Source: Planotetraspora mira (GTDB taxonomy: Bacteria; Actinomycetota; Actinomycetes; Streptosporangiales; Streptosporangiaceae). From it: 64,000 nucleotides of DNA. The position numbers and the translations under genes are program-made. The notes beneath the pieces were generated by a model. The model saw only the letters and a program-made list of their open reading frames with translations. It searched no databases and was not told where the DNA came from. Below are positions 17,408-30,383 of this stretch, piece after piece. The stretch is taken from contig NZ_BOOO01000004.1 in the NCBI RefSeq assembly GCF_016863275.1, positions 124,001 to 188,000 on the forward strand, read 5' to 3'. Numbering within the stretch: position 1 is the first letter of the stretch; every line of letters begins with the position of its first letter.

Positions 17408-18854
17408 CCGACACCCGGCTGCGGCGGCGGCCGTACCCGAAGTAGACGCCGGCCCCGATGACCATCCACACCAGGAACCTGAGCCAGGTCTCCACCGGCA
17501 GGTTCAGCATCAGATAGACGCACGAGAGCACCGCCAGGACCGGCACGAACGGCACCCACGGCGTCCGGAAGGCCCTCGGCAGCTCCGGCCGGGTCCGCCT
17601 GAGGATGATCACCGCGATCGAGACCACCACGAACGCGAACAACGTGCCGATGTTGACCAGTTCGGCGATCGCCGCGAGCGGGATGAACGCCGCGAGGAGC
17701 GCCGTCACCACCCCGATGACGATCGTGATCCGGTACGGCGTGCGGAACCTGTCGTGGACGCGGGCGAGAGACCGCGGCAGCAGGTTGTCCCGGCACATCG
17801 CGAACAGCACCCGGCTCTGTCCCAGCATGAGGATCATCACGACCGTGGTCAGCCCCGCGATGCCGCCCACGCTGATCAGCGTCGCCAGCCAGGGCGCCCC
17901 CACCGCCCGGAAGGCGTCGGCGAGCGGCGCCGACACGCTCAGCGAGGAGTAGTGCTGCATGCCGACCACGACGAGGGAGACCACGACGTAGAGGATCGTG
18001 CAGACGGCCAGCGAGGCGATGATGCCGATGGGGAGGTCGCGCTGGGGCCTGCGGGTCTCCTCGGCCGCCGTGGCGACCACGTCGAATCCGATGTAGGCGA
18101 AGAAGACCAGCGCCGCGCCCGTGAAGATCCCGAATACGCCGAAGACCGCCGGCTGCACGCCGAACAGCACCTGGATGAGCGGCGCGGCGAGCCCGCCCTT
18201 GCCCTCGACCGCGTGGGACGGCGGGATGAACGGCTGGTAGTTGGCGCCCTTCACGTAGAAGAGCCCGGCGACGATGACGAGCAGGACGACCGCCATCTTG
18301 ATCGCCACCATGGTCGCGTTGAAGCGCGCCGAGAGCTTGATCCCGGCGACCAGGACGCCCGTCAGCGCCAGCACGATCAGCGCCGCGGGCACGTTGACCA
18401 CGGCGGCGTCGCCGGCCAGGGAGGCCGGCAGGTCGATCCCGAAGTTCTTCAGCAGCGACGTGAGGTATCCCGACCAGCCGGAGGCGACGACGGCGGCGCC
18501 GAGAGCCATCTCGAGCATGAGGTCCCACCCGATGATCCACGCGGGGAACTCCCCGATCGTCGCGTAGGCGAAGGTGTAGGCCGACCCGGCGACGGGCACG
18601 GTGGACGCGAACTCGGCGTAGCAGAGCGCCGCGAGGGCGCAGGCGATGCCGGCGACGACGAACGACAGCGCCACGGCCGGACCGGCCGTGTTGCGCGCCG
18701 CCACGCCGGTCAGGACGAAGATGCCCGTGCCGACGATGACGCCGATTCCGAACACGGTCAGGTCGAGGGCGCTCAGGGTCCGCTTCAGGCGATGCTCGCC
18801 GCCCTCGGCGTCCTGGATCGACTGCTCAACCGTCTTGGTCCGGAACACGCTCAT
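17379..18854 (-). CDS. APC family amino acid permease
   Basis: A 491-aa cationic amino acid transporter-like permease with about 12 membrane segments. TM1 FGIGVIVGTGIFVLTGVAA holds the GxG substrate-binding loop; YAEFASTVPVAGSAYTFAY and FFAYIGFDVVATAAEETRRP are signatures of the CAT/YfnA branch. The ATG at 18854 (MSVFRTKTVEQ) has GAGGAG upstream and is preferred to 18869. It is transcribed toward the LysE gene and overlaps it tail to tail. Its start lies upstream of dxs in the opposite sense of transcription order (dxs lies upstream of it on the same strand). Confidence 0.9.
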   Translation of the reverse strand: MSVFRTKTVEQSIQDAEGGEHRLKRTLSALDLTVFGIGVIVGTGIFVLTGVAARNTAGPAVALSFVVAGIACALAALCYAEFASTVPVAGSAYTFAYATIGEFPAWIIGWDLMLEMALGAAVVASGWSGYLTSLLKNFGIDLPASLAGDAAVVNVPAALIVLALTGVLVAGIKLSARFNATMVAIKMAVVLLVIVAGLFYVKGANYQPFIPPSHAVEGKGGLAAPLIQVLFGVQPAVFGVFGIFTGAALVFFAYIGFDVVATAAEETRRPQRDLPIGIIASLAVCTILYVVVSLVVVGMQHYSSLSVSAPLADAFRAVGAPWLATLISVGGIAGLTTVVMILMLGQSRVLFAMCRDNLLPRSLARVHDRFRTPYRITIVIGVVTALLAAFIPLAAIAELVNIGTLFAFVVVSIAVIILRRTRPELPRAFRTPWVPFVPVLAVLSCVYLMLNLPVETWLRFLVWMVIGAGVYFGYGRRRSRVSVTEEPVLEN

Positions 18855-18976
18855 CCGCAGGCTCCTCATCGCTTCGATGACCTGCAGACTTCCCGTAATC
18901 GCCGGTGTTACGCCCGGTTCACGCCGACGGGCGCGGACCCGGCGGACGGGTCCGGCGCCGCCGGATCACACACCGG

Positions 18977-20881
18977 TCACTGCGGCTGGCGCGCGGGATG
19001 CCGCTCCAGCACGGGCGAGCGCTTGGCGACCGCCTCGGTGATCTCCCGGGCGAGGTCCTGACCGGTGAGACCGATCTCGGCGAGGATCTTCTGGCGCTTG
19101 GCGTGGTCGAGGAACCGCTGGGGGATTCCGTAGGTCCGCACCGGCACGTCCACGTCGGCGTCGCGCAGCATGCGGGCGACGGCGTCGCCCACGCCCCCGG
19201 ACCGCCCGCCGTCCTCGACGACCACGACCAGTTTGTGCGCCGCCGCCGCGAGCACCAGGGCCTCGTCGAGCGGCTTGGCCCAGCGGGGGTCCACCACCGT
19301 GGCGGAGATGCCCTGGGCGTCGAGCAGGGTCGCCGCGTCCATGCAGATGTCGGCCATGGGGCCGACGGCGACCAGCAGGACGTCGGGGTCGCCCGCGCGC
19401 AGCACGTCCATCCCGCCGAGGTGGCCGACGGCCTCGATCTCCCGCGGCAGCGCGCCCTTGGGGAAGCGGACGACCGACGGGCCGCCCTCGACGGCGACCG
19501 ACTCGGCGAGCAGTTCGCGCAGCCGTACGGCGTCGCGGGGCACGGCGATCGACAGGCCGGGGATCACCTGGAGCATCGACAGGTCCCACATGCCGTTGTG
19601 GCTCGGCCCGTCGTCGCCGGTGACGCCGGCGCGGTCGAGCACGACCGTGACCGGAAGCCGGTGCAGGGCGACGTCCATCAGAAGCTGGTCGAAGGCCCTG
19701 TTGAGGAAGGTCGCGTAGATCGCGACCACGGGGTGCAGACCGCCGAGGGCGAGACCGGCGGCGCTGGTCAGCGCGTGCTGCTCCGCGATGCCCACGTCGT
19801 AGATCCGCTGGGGGTAGGCGTCGGCGAAGGCGGCGAGCCCGACCGGGTGGAGCATCGCCGCGGTGATCGCGACGACGTCCTCCCGCTGCGCGCCGATCTT
19901 CACCATCTCCTCGCTGAACACGTTCGTCCAGCTGTGCGGCCTCGCCCGCTCCTCACCCGTCTCGACGTCGAAGGGCTGCGGGCTGTGGAAGCAGTCCTCG
20001 TCGTGGTTCTCCGCGTGCGCGTACCCGTGTCCCTTGTGCGTGAGCACGTGGACGATGACCGGCCCGCGGTAGGCCCTCGCCCGGCGCAGCGCCGCCTCGA
20101 CCGCCGGCTCGTCATGGCCGTCGATCGGGCCGACGTACTTCAGGCCCAGGTCCTCGAACATGACCTGAGGGGTGAAGATGTCCTTCAGCCCCTTCTTGAC
20201 CCCGTGCAGCGTCTCGTACAGAGGCGCGCCGACGACGGGCACCCGGCCGAGGTTGTTCTTGACGAGCTCCAGCGCCTGCTCGTACCGCTGGGTCATCCGC
20301 AGAGTCGAAAGGTGCGAGGCGAGGCCGCCGATCGTCGGGGAGTAGGAGCGCCCGTTGTCGTTGACCACGATGATCAGGGGCAGGTCCTTGCGCGCGGCGA
20401 TGTTGTTCAGCGCCTCCCAGGCCATGCCGCCCGTCAGCGCGCCGTCGCCGATCACCGCGACCGCGGTGCGGTCGGTCTCGCCGCGGAGCGTGAACGCCTT
20501 GGCCAGGCCGTCGGCGTAGGACAACGCGGTGGAGGCGTGCGAGTTCTCGATCACGTCGTGCTCGGACTCCGCCTGGCTGGGGTAGCCGGACAGCCCGCCC
20601 TCCTGCCGCAGCGTGCCGAAGTCGCCCGCGCGGCCGGTCAGCATCTTGTGCACGTACGTCTGGTGGCCGGTGTCGAAGAGGATCCGATCGCGCGGCGAGT
20701 CGAAGACGCGGTGCAGGGCGATGGTCAGCTCCACCACACCGAGGTTGGGACCCAGGTGGCCGCCTGTGCGGGCCACGGCGGAGACCAGCAGGTCCCGGAT
20801 CTCCATGGCGAGCTCCGGCAGATCGCCGGCGGCCAGGTTCTTCAGATCGAGCGGGTCCTTAATCGTCTCCAGAATCCCCAC
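18977..20881 (-). CDS. dxs: 1-deoxy-D-xylulose-5-phosphate synthase
   Basis: Condenses pyruvate and glyceraldehyde 3-phosphate with thiamine diphosphate, the first step of the MEP isoprenoid pathway; 634 aa, normal length. Visible are [19 protein letters not shown], the ThDP motif [18 protein letters not shown] (G-D-G to N), the YVGPIDGHD segment, the transketolase Tyr/His region [17 protein letters not shown], and the C-terminal [15 protein letters not shown] at 20881. Gene order beside a permease and the ROK-xyl genes matches the Streptomyces chromosome. Confidence 0.96.
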   Translation of the reverse strand: MGILETIKDPLDLKNLAAGDLPELAMEIRDLLVSAVARTGGHLGPNLGVVELTIALHRVFDSPRDRILFDTGHQTYVHKMLTGRAGDFGTLRQEGGLSGYPSQAESEHDVIENSHASTALSYADGLAKAFTLRGETDRTAVAVIGDGALTGGMAWEALNNIAARKDLPLIIVVNDNGRSYSPTIGGLASHLSTLRMTQRYEQALELVKNNLGRVPVVGAPLYETLHGVKKGLKDIFTPQVMFEDLGLKYVGPIDGHDEPAVEAALRRARAYRGPVIVHVLTHKGHGYAHAENHDEDCFHSPQPFDVETGEERARPHSWTNVFSEEMVKIGAQREDVVAITAAMLHPVGLAAFADAYPQRIYDVGIAEQHALTSAAGLALGGLHPVVAIYATFLNRAFDQLLMDVALHRLPVTVVLDRAGVTGDDGPSHNGMWDLSMLQVIPGLSIAVPRDAVRLRELLAESVAVEGGPSVVRFPKGALPREIEAVGHLGGMDVLRAGDPDVLLVAVGPMADICMDAATLLDAQGISATVVDPRWAKPLDEALVLAAAAHKLVVVVEDGGRSGGVGDAVARMLRDADVDVPVRTYGIPQRFLDHAKRQKILAEIGLTGQDLAREITEAVAKRSPVLERHPARQPQ

Positions 20882-21097
20882 CGAGTCATCCCTTTCGCTC
20901 GTCTTCGAACAGACCAGAGTGTAGTTCGCGAGAGCGTCTCTCCCTCTAGGAACCGCACTGAACCTTCACACCCCGAGAGGGAATTCTCGTTAATTGTGCT
21001 TTACCACCCATTCACCTCGACATCGGGGGTCCCCCCATCCCCGTACGGCGCTTCCATATGGGGTGGGATGCCCATTCGCGCTTCGTCTTAGGCTTTC

Positions 21098-21113
21098 GCC
21101 CGACTTCGCGGGC
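21098..21113 (-). terminator. Weak hairpin downstream of the ROK gene
   Basis: GCCCG and CGGGC pair around a 6-nt loop, 13 bp beyond the ROK stop codon. A second small stem, GTGAC-CCAA-GTCAC (21116-21129), overlaps that stop. The rest of 20882-21097 holds the dxs upstream region, in which I see only an imperfect CGAGA/TCTCG repeat and no gene. Confidence 0.4.
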
Positions 21114-21125
21114 CTGTGACCCAAG

Positions 21126-22334
21126 TCACGAGGTCTGGCGGGACAGGACGTCGAGAGGGTCCGCGAGCACCTTGCCGAAGGCGAGTTCAGCGGCTCCCAG
21201 CAGGGGCGCGTCGTCCCCCAGTCCCGACGTGCGCAGCCGCAGGTTCTCCCTCGACGCGCCCAGGGTCCCGGTGTTGATCTGGCTGCGGACCTGGGCCGCG
21301 GACCCCAGGTACATCTCTCGGAGCGTGCCCCCGAAGATCACCATCTCGGGGTTGAAGATGTTGACCAGGTTCGCGACGCCGAGGCCGAGCCAGTTGCCCA
21401 CCCCGTGGAGCGCCTCCTGGGCGACCACGTCGCCCCGGTCGGCGGCGTCGACCACGGATCGCACACCGTCCCTGCCGACCGCCCCACCGCCGTCGCGCCC
21501 GGCGTGCTCCATCAGCGCCCGCTCCCCCACCTCGGCTTCGAGGCAGCCCCGGGAGCCGCAGGCGCACGGCCGGCCGCCGGGGTTGACGATCATGTGGCCG
21601 ACCTCTCCCCCGTAGCCGGCGAACCCCCCGAGGAGCTGGCCGTTCACCACGATGCCGCCGCCGATCCCCACGTCGCCGTGCAGGTACACCAGATCGCGGC
21701 AGCCCAGGCCGATCCCGCGCGTGTGCTCGGCGAGCGCACCGAGGTTGGCGTCGTTCCCGACGTTCACAGGCAGCCCGAGCGCGAGCTTTCCGGAGAGCTC
21801 CTCGCCGAAGGGCATCTCCTCCAGGCCGATGTTCGGCCCGATCCTGACGACCCCGTCCGACTTCCGTACGGCGCCGCAGAACGCCGCGGCCGCCCCGACG
21901 CAGATCGTGTCGGGGCGCGTCTTGCGGAGCATCTGCCTGGCGAACCCCGCCAGGATGGCGACGACCTGCGGCATGTCGAACGACCCGCGTTGCCGCAGGG
22001 CGACCCGGCGGTCCAGGATCACCCCGCCGAGGCCGACGCGGGCCGCGGCGAGCCGGTCCACGCCGACGTCGAACGCCAGCACGTAGACCCTTGACGACTC
22101 CGGCCGGACGACCAGCGACGGGCGCCCCGCCTTGCCGGTGTCCTTCGGGAGCTCCTCCCTGACCAGGCCCGCGGCCGTCAGGTCGGCGGTCAGCGCCATG
22201 ATGGTGCTGCGGTTCAGCCCCATCAGGCTGGTCAGCTCCGCCCGGGAGGTGGGCCCTCCCAGGTGGACATGGCGGAGCAGTGTGCCGAGGTTGTGCTTGC
22301 GGATCTCCTCCTGTGAGGGACCTGCGCGCATCAT
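21126..22334 (-). CDS. ROK family transcriptional regulator (Rok7B7/XylR-like)
   Basis: A 402-aa regulator. The N-terminal winged HTH reads GGPTSRAELTSLMGLNRSTI, and the ROK sugar-kinase-like domain has DVGVDRLAAARV, GNDANLGALAEHT, HGDVGIGGGIVVNG and the zinc motif CACGSRGCLEAE. It sits 84 bp downstream of a XylFGH-like ABC transporter on the same strand. In Streptomyces the ROK protein Rok7B7 is encoded beside xylFGH, and the same order is seen here. It probably controls the transporter in response to a sugar. Confidence 0.9.
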   Translation of the reverse strand: MMRAGPSQEEIRKHNLGTLLRHVHLGGPTSRAELTSLMGLNRSTIMALTADLTAAGLVREELPKDTGKAGRPSLVVRPESSRVYVLAFDVGVDRLAAARVGLGGVILDRRVALRQRGSFDMPQVVAILAGFARQMLRKTRPDTICVGAAAAFCGAVRKSDGVVRIGPNIGLEEMPFGEELSGKLALGLPVNVGNDANLGALAEHTRGIGLGCRDLVYLHGDVGIGGGIVVNGQLLGGFAGYGGEVGHMIVNPGGRPCACGSRGCLEAEVGERALMEHAGRDGGGAVGRDGVRSVVDAADRGDVVAQEALHGVGNWLGLGVANLVNIFNPEMVIFGGTLREMYLGSAAQVRSQINTGTLGASRENLRLRTSGLGDDAPLLGAAELAFGKVLADPLDVLSRQTS

Positions 22335-22417
22335 CTGGACAGCCTCGGTTCTCCTCGGGGGTCAGGGACCGGTGATCACCTTACGGCGGCGATCACCTTG
22401 TTGTGTTCATAGGGGGT

Positions 22418-23664
22418 TCATCGTCGGCCGGTCGAGGCCGCCCGCTTCCTGGACAGGGCGTCGACCCCGGCGGCGAGCAGCAGCACCGAACCGGTGACGA
22501 CGTACTTCACACCCGCGCTGTAGCCCATCAGGCCCATGCCGTTCTGGATGACGGCCACGACGGCGCCGCCGAGCACCGCGTCGAGGGCCCGGCCCTTGCC
22601 GCCGAACAGGCTGGTGCCGCCGATGACGGCCGCTCCCACGGCGAACAGCAGCACGTCGCTGCCGCCCGTGTTCGGGTCGACCGAGTTGGCGCGGGACGCC
22701 GCGATGATGCCGCCGATCGACGCCATGAACGAACAGATGACGAACGCCGAGATGCGGATGCGGTCCACGTCGATGCCGGCGCGGCGCGAGGCCTCGGCGT
22801 TGCCGCCGACGGCGTAGATGTGCCGGCCGTACGCCGTGCGGCGCAGGACGAACGTCCACACGAACAGCAGCACCACGATGACCGGGACCACGATCGGCAC
22901 GCCCTTGAGCGACACGATGAGGGCGTTGCGGCTGCGCTCGAGGTTCAGCACGTAGACCGCCACACCGCTGATCACGGCGAGCGACAGGACGCGGAACGCG
23001 ATGAGCGCGAGCGGGTCGGCCAGCAGTCCGCGGCCGATGCGGCGGCGGGCCCTGAAGAGCTGGATGCCCGCGTAGACGACCACGCCGACGACCAGCACGA
23101 TCCAGCTCACGATCGGCGGCACGTTCTTGTTGGCGATCGCCAGGATCGTGGTGTCCCTGATCGAGATGTTCGTGCCGCCCTTGACCAGCAGCAGCAGTAC
23201 GCCCTGGAAGCCCAGGAACGCGGCCAGCGTGACGACGAACGAGGGGACGCCCAGCTTGGCGACCAGCGCGCCGAGGACCAGGCCGATGACGACACCGGTC
23301 AGCATGGCGGCGGCGACGGCGGTGTACCAGGGCCAGCCGTTGTTGGTGAGCGACACGGCCAGGACGGCCGCGCAGACGCCGCTGGCGTAGCCCGCGGACA
23401 GGTCGATCTCACCGAGGAGGAGAACGAAGATCAGGCCCATCGCGATGACCACGACCGCCGCGCCCTGGGTGAACAGGTTCGCGAAGTTCCCCGGCGTCAG
23501 GAAGGCGGGCCGGAGGATCGAGAACAACACGCAGAGCACGATGAGGCCGAAGACCGCGGGCAGGGCGCCCAACTCGCCGCCGCGGACCCGGTCGAGGTAG
23601 TTCTTCACATAGCCGCCGATGGACGCGTCGGCTTTGTGCGCCTGCTCCGGGAGCGTTTCCGTCG

Positions 23665-23668
<4 letters not shown>
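22418..23668 (-). CDS. xylH: Sugar ABC transporter permease (XylH-like)
   Basis: A 416-aa inner-membrane permease of the ribose/xylose class with 8-10 hydrophobic segments. GLIFVLLLGEIDLSAGYASGVCA is the family hallmark (E-I-D-L-S), and LFGGKGRALDAVLGGAVVAVIQNGM is the conserved C-terminal stretch. Its start (ATG at 23668) overlaps the stop of the ATPase gene (23665), so they are translationally coupled. Xylose is inferred from neighbours; other pentoses are possible. Confidence 0.88.
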
Positions 23669-24441
<773 letters not shown>

Positions 24442-24464
24442 GATGGATGACTCCGTACTTCAAG

Positions 24465-24494
24465 GGGCCGGTACGGCTGCTGCCGTACCGGCCC
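24465..24494 (-). terminator. Intercistronic stem-loop between xylF and xylG
   Basis: GGGCCGGTACGGC and its exact reverse complement form a 13-bp perfect stem around TGCT. It starts 13 bp after the binding-protein stop. Such hairpins in ABC operons commonly cut read-through or protect the 3' end of the binding-protein message, giving more binding protein than membrane components. Confidence 0.8.
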
Positions 24495-24507
24495 GATCGG
24501 GTGGAAC

Positions 24508-25623
24508 TTAGCTGACGCCGGCCTCGGTGCACTTGGCGGCGAAGTCGCCGGTGCACAGCTCGTCCTTGGTCACGTAGCCGTCGGCGACGACGTCCTTGAC
24601 GCTGTCGAAGTAGATCGGCTGCGGGTCGAGCAGGACCGAGGGGACGTCACGGCCCGACTCCGGGTCCTTGGTGTTCGCGGGAGCGGCCGGCTTCTCACCC
24701 TTGGCGAGGGCGATGGCCAGCTGCGCGGCGGCGTCCGCCTCCTTCTTGATCGCCTTGTAGACCGTCATGCACTGGTCGCCGGCGAGGATGTTCTGGAGGC
24801 CCTGCACGGTCGCGTCCTGGCCGGTGACCGGGACCTTGCCGTTGAGCTTCTCCTTCTTCAGCACCGCGATGGCGGCGTTGCCGAGGCCGTCGTTCGCGGC
24901 GAGGACGCCGGCGATCTTGGGCTCCTGGGTCAGCATCGTCTCGAAGATGGTGCCGGCCTGCGCGTTGTCCCAGTCGGGAACCGACTGGTCCGGACCCTTG
25001 ACGTAGTCGCCGGAGTCGTACTTCGCCTTGAGGACGGAGTCGTAGCCGTTCTTGAACAGCGTCGCGTTGTTGTCGGTCGGCGAGCCGTTCAGCTCGGCGA
25101 TGATCGGCTTGTCGGCCTTGTCGTCGGTGAGGCACTTCACCAGGCCCTCACCCTGCAGCTGGCCGACCTTCTCGTTGTCGAACGACACGTAGTAGGAAGC
25201 GCTGCCGCCGAGGGTCAGGCGGTCGTAGTCGATCGTCGCGACGCCCTGCGACTGGGCCTTGTCCAGCACGGCCTTGCCGGTGCCGCTGTCCAGGTTGACG
25301 ATCACCAGGACCTTGGCGCCGTTCGTGATCATCTGGTCGGCGATCGTCTGGAACGCGGTCTTGTCGCCCTGGGCGTTCTGGATGTCCGACTCGACACCGG
25401 CCGCGTCGAAGGCCTCCTTGAGGTACTTCCGGTCGGCGGTCTCCCACCGGGCCGACGACTTGCTGTCGGGGAGGATGACGCCGATCTTGCCGACCGAGGC
25501 GGCGGTCGCCGACGGCGCTCCGCTCGCCGAGGCCGAGGTGCCACCGTCATCGCCCCCGCAGGCGGTGAGACCAAGGGAGAGCGCCGCCACGGTGGCGCCG
25601 ATTGTGAGGATCCCCTTGCGCAT
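24508..25623 (-). CDS. xylF: Sugar ABC transporter substrate-binding lipoprotein (XylF-like)
   Basis: A 371-aa exported binding protein. The N-terminus is a lipoprotein signal: MRKGILTIGATVAALSLGL followed by the lipobox TACGG, with Cys 22 as the likely lipidation site, then a Ser/Ala-rich linker. The mature domain is periplasmic-binding type I (GKIGVILPDSKSSARWETAD; IVNLDSGTGKAVL; AGVLAANDGLGNAAI). First gene of the xylFGH-like operon. Possible ROK operators lie upstream at 25764-25778 and 25824-25842. Confidence 0.92.
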   Translation of the reverse strand: MRKGILTIGATVAALSLGLTACGGDDGGTSASASGAPSATAASVGKIGVILPDSKSSARWETADRKYLKEAFDAAGVESDIQNAQGDKTAFQTIADQMITNGAKVLVIVNLDSGTGKAVLDKAQSQGVATIDYDRLTLGGSASYYVSFDNEKVGQLQGEGLVKCLTDDKADKPIIAELNGSPTDNNATLFKNGYDSVLKAKYDSGDYVKGPDQSVPDWDNAQAGTIFETMLTQEPKIAGVLAANDGLGNAAIAVLKKEKLNGKVPVTGQDATVQGLQNILAGDQCMTVYKAIKKEADAAAQLAIALAKGEKPAAPANTKDPESGRDVPSVLLDPQPIYFDSVKDVVADGYVTKDELCTGDFAAKCTEAGVS

Positions 25624-25763
25624 TGGCGTGGGTCCTTTCTGACTGGGGGTCTATGAAGAGGTGCGGCCCACCACGCGTGCGATCTCAGAAGCCGGCACTG
25701 AGATTGCTGGTCGACCGCCCGGTTCGGCAACGCCGGGTCACGGCACTCACCGCTCCAGGGAAT

Positions 25764-25778
25764 GTTGTTTGGGACAAC
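25764..25778. promoter_or_regulatory. Candidate ROK/XylR-type operator
   Basis: GTTGTTTGGGACAAC has 5-bp arms (GTTGT/ACAAC) around TTGGG. It resembles the centre of the known XylR operator of Bacillus (GTTTGGGCAAC core). A second, looser inverted repeat TTGTT-n9-AACAA follows at 25824-25842. Both lie in the 248-bp gap between the TauE gene and xylF, about 140-220 bp before the xylF start. The rest of the gap shows no gene. Confidence 0.5.
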
Positions 25779-25871
25779 GTAAGTCAGAACCAAAGGGGGA
25801 GGTAAGACACAGGACGGTAACTTTTGTTGTCCGCGGTAACAATGAAGAAACGAGAGTTGGCCGGGCCGTCA

Positions 25872-26606
25872 TCACCTGGCAAGACTCTGGCCGATGAGCG
25901 TGCACGCGGACACGGTCGCGACCGCGAGCACCGCGACGCGCAGCCTGCCGCCGTCGAGGCGGCGGCGGAGGGGGCCCGACACGGCGAACCCGAGGATCAT
26001 GAACGGAATGAGAGCCGCCCCGGTCCCGAGCGCGCGGGCGGGCAACTTGCCGACGAGGGCGAGGACGCCCAGCGACTGTACGGCGCTCACCAGGAAGAAC
26101 AGCGCCAAAGTGGCCCTGATCTGCGGCCCCCGGGCACTCTGGTAGACCAGCCCCATGGGCGGGCCGCCGATGCCGGTCGCCGTCCCGGTGATCCCGGAGA
26201 GGAACCCGGCCGCCGTGACCGTGATCCCGTTGCGCGGCACCGCCGGCGCCCGCGCCGTCAGCGCGACCGCGGCCACCACCATCACCCCGACGAGGACGCC
26301 CAGCGCACTGGTGCTCACGTAGACCACGACGACGGCCCCGATGACACTGCCGGGCAGCCTTCCCAGGAGGGCGAAGCCGAGGCCGCGCCAGTCGATCCGG
26401 CGCCACTCGACGGCCAGCGTGAACAGCGGCAGCGTGGCGTTGACGACCTGGACGGCGCCCGGCATGACACCCGGGTTCGTGATGGCGATCAGCGGTGAGG
26501 CCATGAGCCCCAGACCGAATCCGATCCCTCCCTGGACCACCGCACCCACGAAGACCGCCACACCACCCGCGAGCAGCGGGAACAGCTCAGACCACATGCT
26601 GGGCAA
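25872..26606 (-). CDS. TauE/SafE family membrane transporter
   Basis: A 244-aa membrane protein with about seven or eight hydrophobic segments. The two family repeats are visible: FVGAVVQGGIGFGLGLMASP near the N-terminus and FLSGITGTATGIGGPPMGLV in the middle, each with the G-x-G-G-G/P pattern. Predicted to export sulfite, sulfonate or another small anion. It lies upstream of the xylF promoter region but is separated by 248 bp, so it is probably not part of that operon. Confidence 0.85.
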   Translation of the reverse strand: MPSMWSELFPLLAGGVAVFVGAVVQGGIGFGLGLMASPLIAITNPGVMPGAVQVVNATLPLFTLAVEWRRIDWRGLGFALLGRLPGSVIGAVVVVYVSTSALGVLVGVMVVAAVALTARAPAVPRNGITVTAAGFLSGITGTATGIGGPPMGLVYQSARGPQIRATLALFFLVSAVQSLGVLALVGKLPARALGTGAALIPFMILGFAVSGPLRRRLDGGRLRVAVLAVATVSACTLIGQSLAR

Positions 26607-26762
26607 CCCTGCCGCCCGCCGCCGTCCCCCGGCAACCGGTTAAGCCCTCAATCACCGTCAGTAATCGAATTCTCTTGCGAACACCAACCGGCGACTCGTA
26701 TGGTTGTATCTCGATGACGTCGACATAGACCCATCTGTAGACATCGGCGTAGCCTCTTTCGT

Positions 26763-27086
26763 ATGAACGGCGAGCAGAAGCACACGACGATCAGGGTCAC
26801 CACCGTTACTCGCGACAAGATCGCGGACATCGCCGAACAGGAAGGCAGACCCATGACCGCAGTGATCGACGACGCCGTCGCCGACTACGAGCACAAGAAG
26901 TTCATCCAGGAGTCCGCGGCAGCGGTCGCGCGCACTCAGGCGGATCCCGAGGCCTGGGCCGACTATCTCGCCGAAACCGCGATCTTCGACAACGCCGTGG
27001 CGGACGGCCTCGAGCCGGAGGACTTCTCCCATCTCACCCCTCAGGAGCACGATGAGAATCGATCAGGGCGACATCTGGCTGGCTGA
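26763..27086 (+). CDS. Ribbon-helix-helix antitoxin (MazE-like)
   Basis: A 107-aa protein with an N-terminal RHH DNA-binding segment (HTTIRVTTVTRDKIADIAEQ, then EGRPMTAVIDDAVADY) and a C-terminal acidic tail (ETAIFDNAVADGLEPEDF) suited to wrapping a MazF toxin. The 3' end overlaps the toxin gene by 35 nt, which suggests coupled translation. TAGCCT at 26750-26755 is 7 nt before the ATG, so the transcript is probably leaderless. Like other antitoxins it should repress its own promoter. Confidence 0.85.
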   Translation: MNGEQKHTTIRVTTVTRDKIADIAEQEGRPMTAVIDDAVADYEHKKFIQESAAAVARTQADPEAWADYLAETAIFDNAVADGLEPEDFSHLTPQEHDENRSGRHLAG

Positions 27087-27390
27087 CTACGGCAGGCCGC
27101 TCGGCCGAGAGCAGGCCGGCACACGGCCTGCGGTGATCATGAGCGGCCCAGCGCTCAACAGTCTCCCCTTCGGCCTCGTGATCACGGCACCCGTCACCAC
27201 GACGCGGCGTGACTGGCCGTTTCACGTCGCGGTCGACACCCTGGAAACAGGTCTGGACAAGCCGAGTTGGGCCATGTTGGAGCAGTTGCGGAGCGTATCC
27301 GTGCGCAGGCTCCATCGGCGGCTGGGGCATGTGGACGACGCGGTCTTCGACCAGTTGAAAGGCGTTCTCCAGCACCTGCTGCGGAAGTGA
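27052..27390 (+). CDS. mazF: MazF/PemK family endoribonuclease toxin
   Basis: A 112-aa toxin. [20 protein letters not shown], then PAVIMSG, is the canonical MazF start with the catalytic Arg; [19 protein letters not shown] is the second conserved strand pair carrying the Thr, and [12 protein letters not shown] is the typical C-terminal motif. It would cleave single-stranded RNA at a short sequence when freed from the antitoxin encoded just upstream. Followed by a strong bidirectional terminator. Confidence 0.93.
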   Translation: MRIDQGDIWLADYGRPLGREQAGTRPAVIMSGPALNSLPFGLVITAPVTTTRRDWPFHVAVDTLETGLDKPSWAMLEQLRSVSVRRLHRRLGHVDDAVFDQLKGVLQHLLRK

Positions 27391-27398
27391 CAAACCAG

Positions 27399-27430
27399 TG
27401 AGCCGCCCGGACGGAGGTCCGGGCGGCTCA
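27399..27430. terminator. Bidirectional terminator between mazF and acnA
   Basis: TGAGCCGCCCGGAC and its exact reverse complement make a 14-bp stem with a GGAG loop. It lies 9 bp after the mazF stop and 13 bp beyond the acnA stop on the other strand, so it can serve both convergent transcripts. Confidence 0.88.
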
Positions 27431-27442
27431 AGGCGGTTGAGG

Positions 27443-30247
<2,805 letters not shown>

Positions 30248-30317
30248 TCACGTTGTATGCATCCTGCCGCACCTGCGGTACGCGCCGGGCAACGAGGTGC
30301 GCCTTACGCGTTGGATG

Positions 30318-30358
30318 TCTCGACATCAAGATATCTCGGAAGATATCTCGACATCAAG
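30318..30358. promoter_or_regulatory. Tandem 13-bp repeats upstream of acnA
   Basis: TCTCGACATCAAG occurs at 30318-30330 and again at 30346-30358, 28 bp apart, separated by ATATCTCGGAAGA with partial inverted symmetry (GATATCTC). Each copy is an imperfect palindrome of the form TCTyGAn-nTCrAGA. They lie 104-144 bp before the acnA start in AT-richer DNA, and suit a dimeric repressor of aconitase. Confidence 0.65.
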
Positions 30359-30383
30359 TTACTAGCTAGTACGCCGGACCTGA

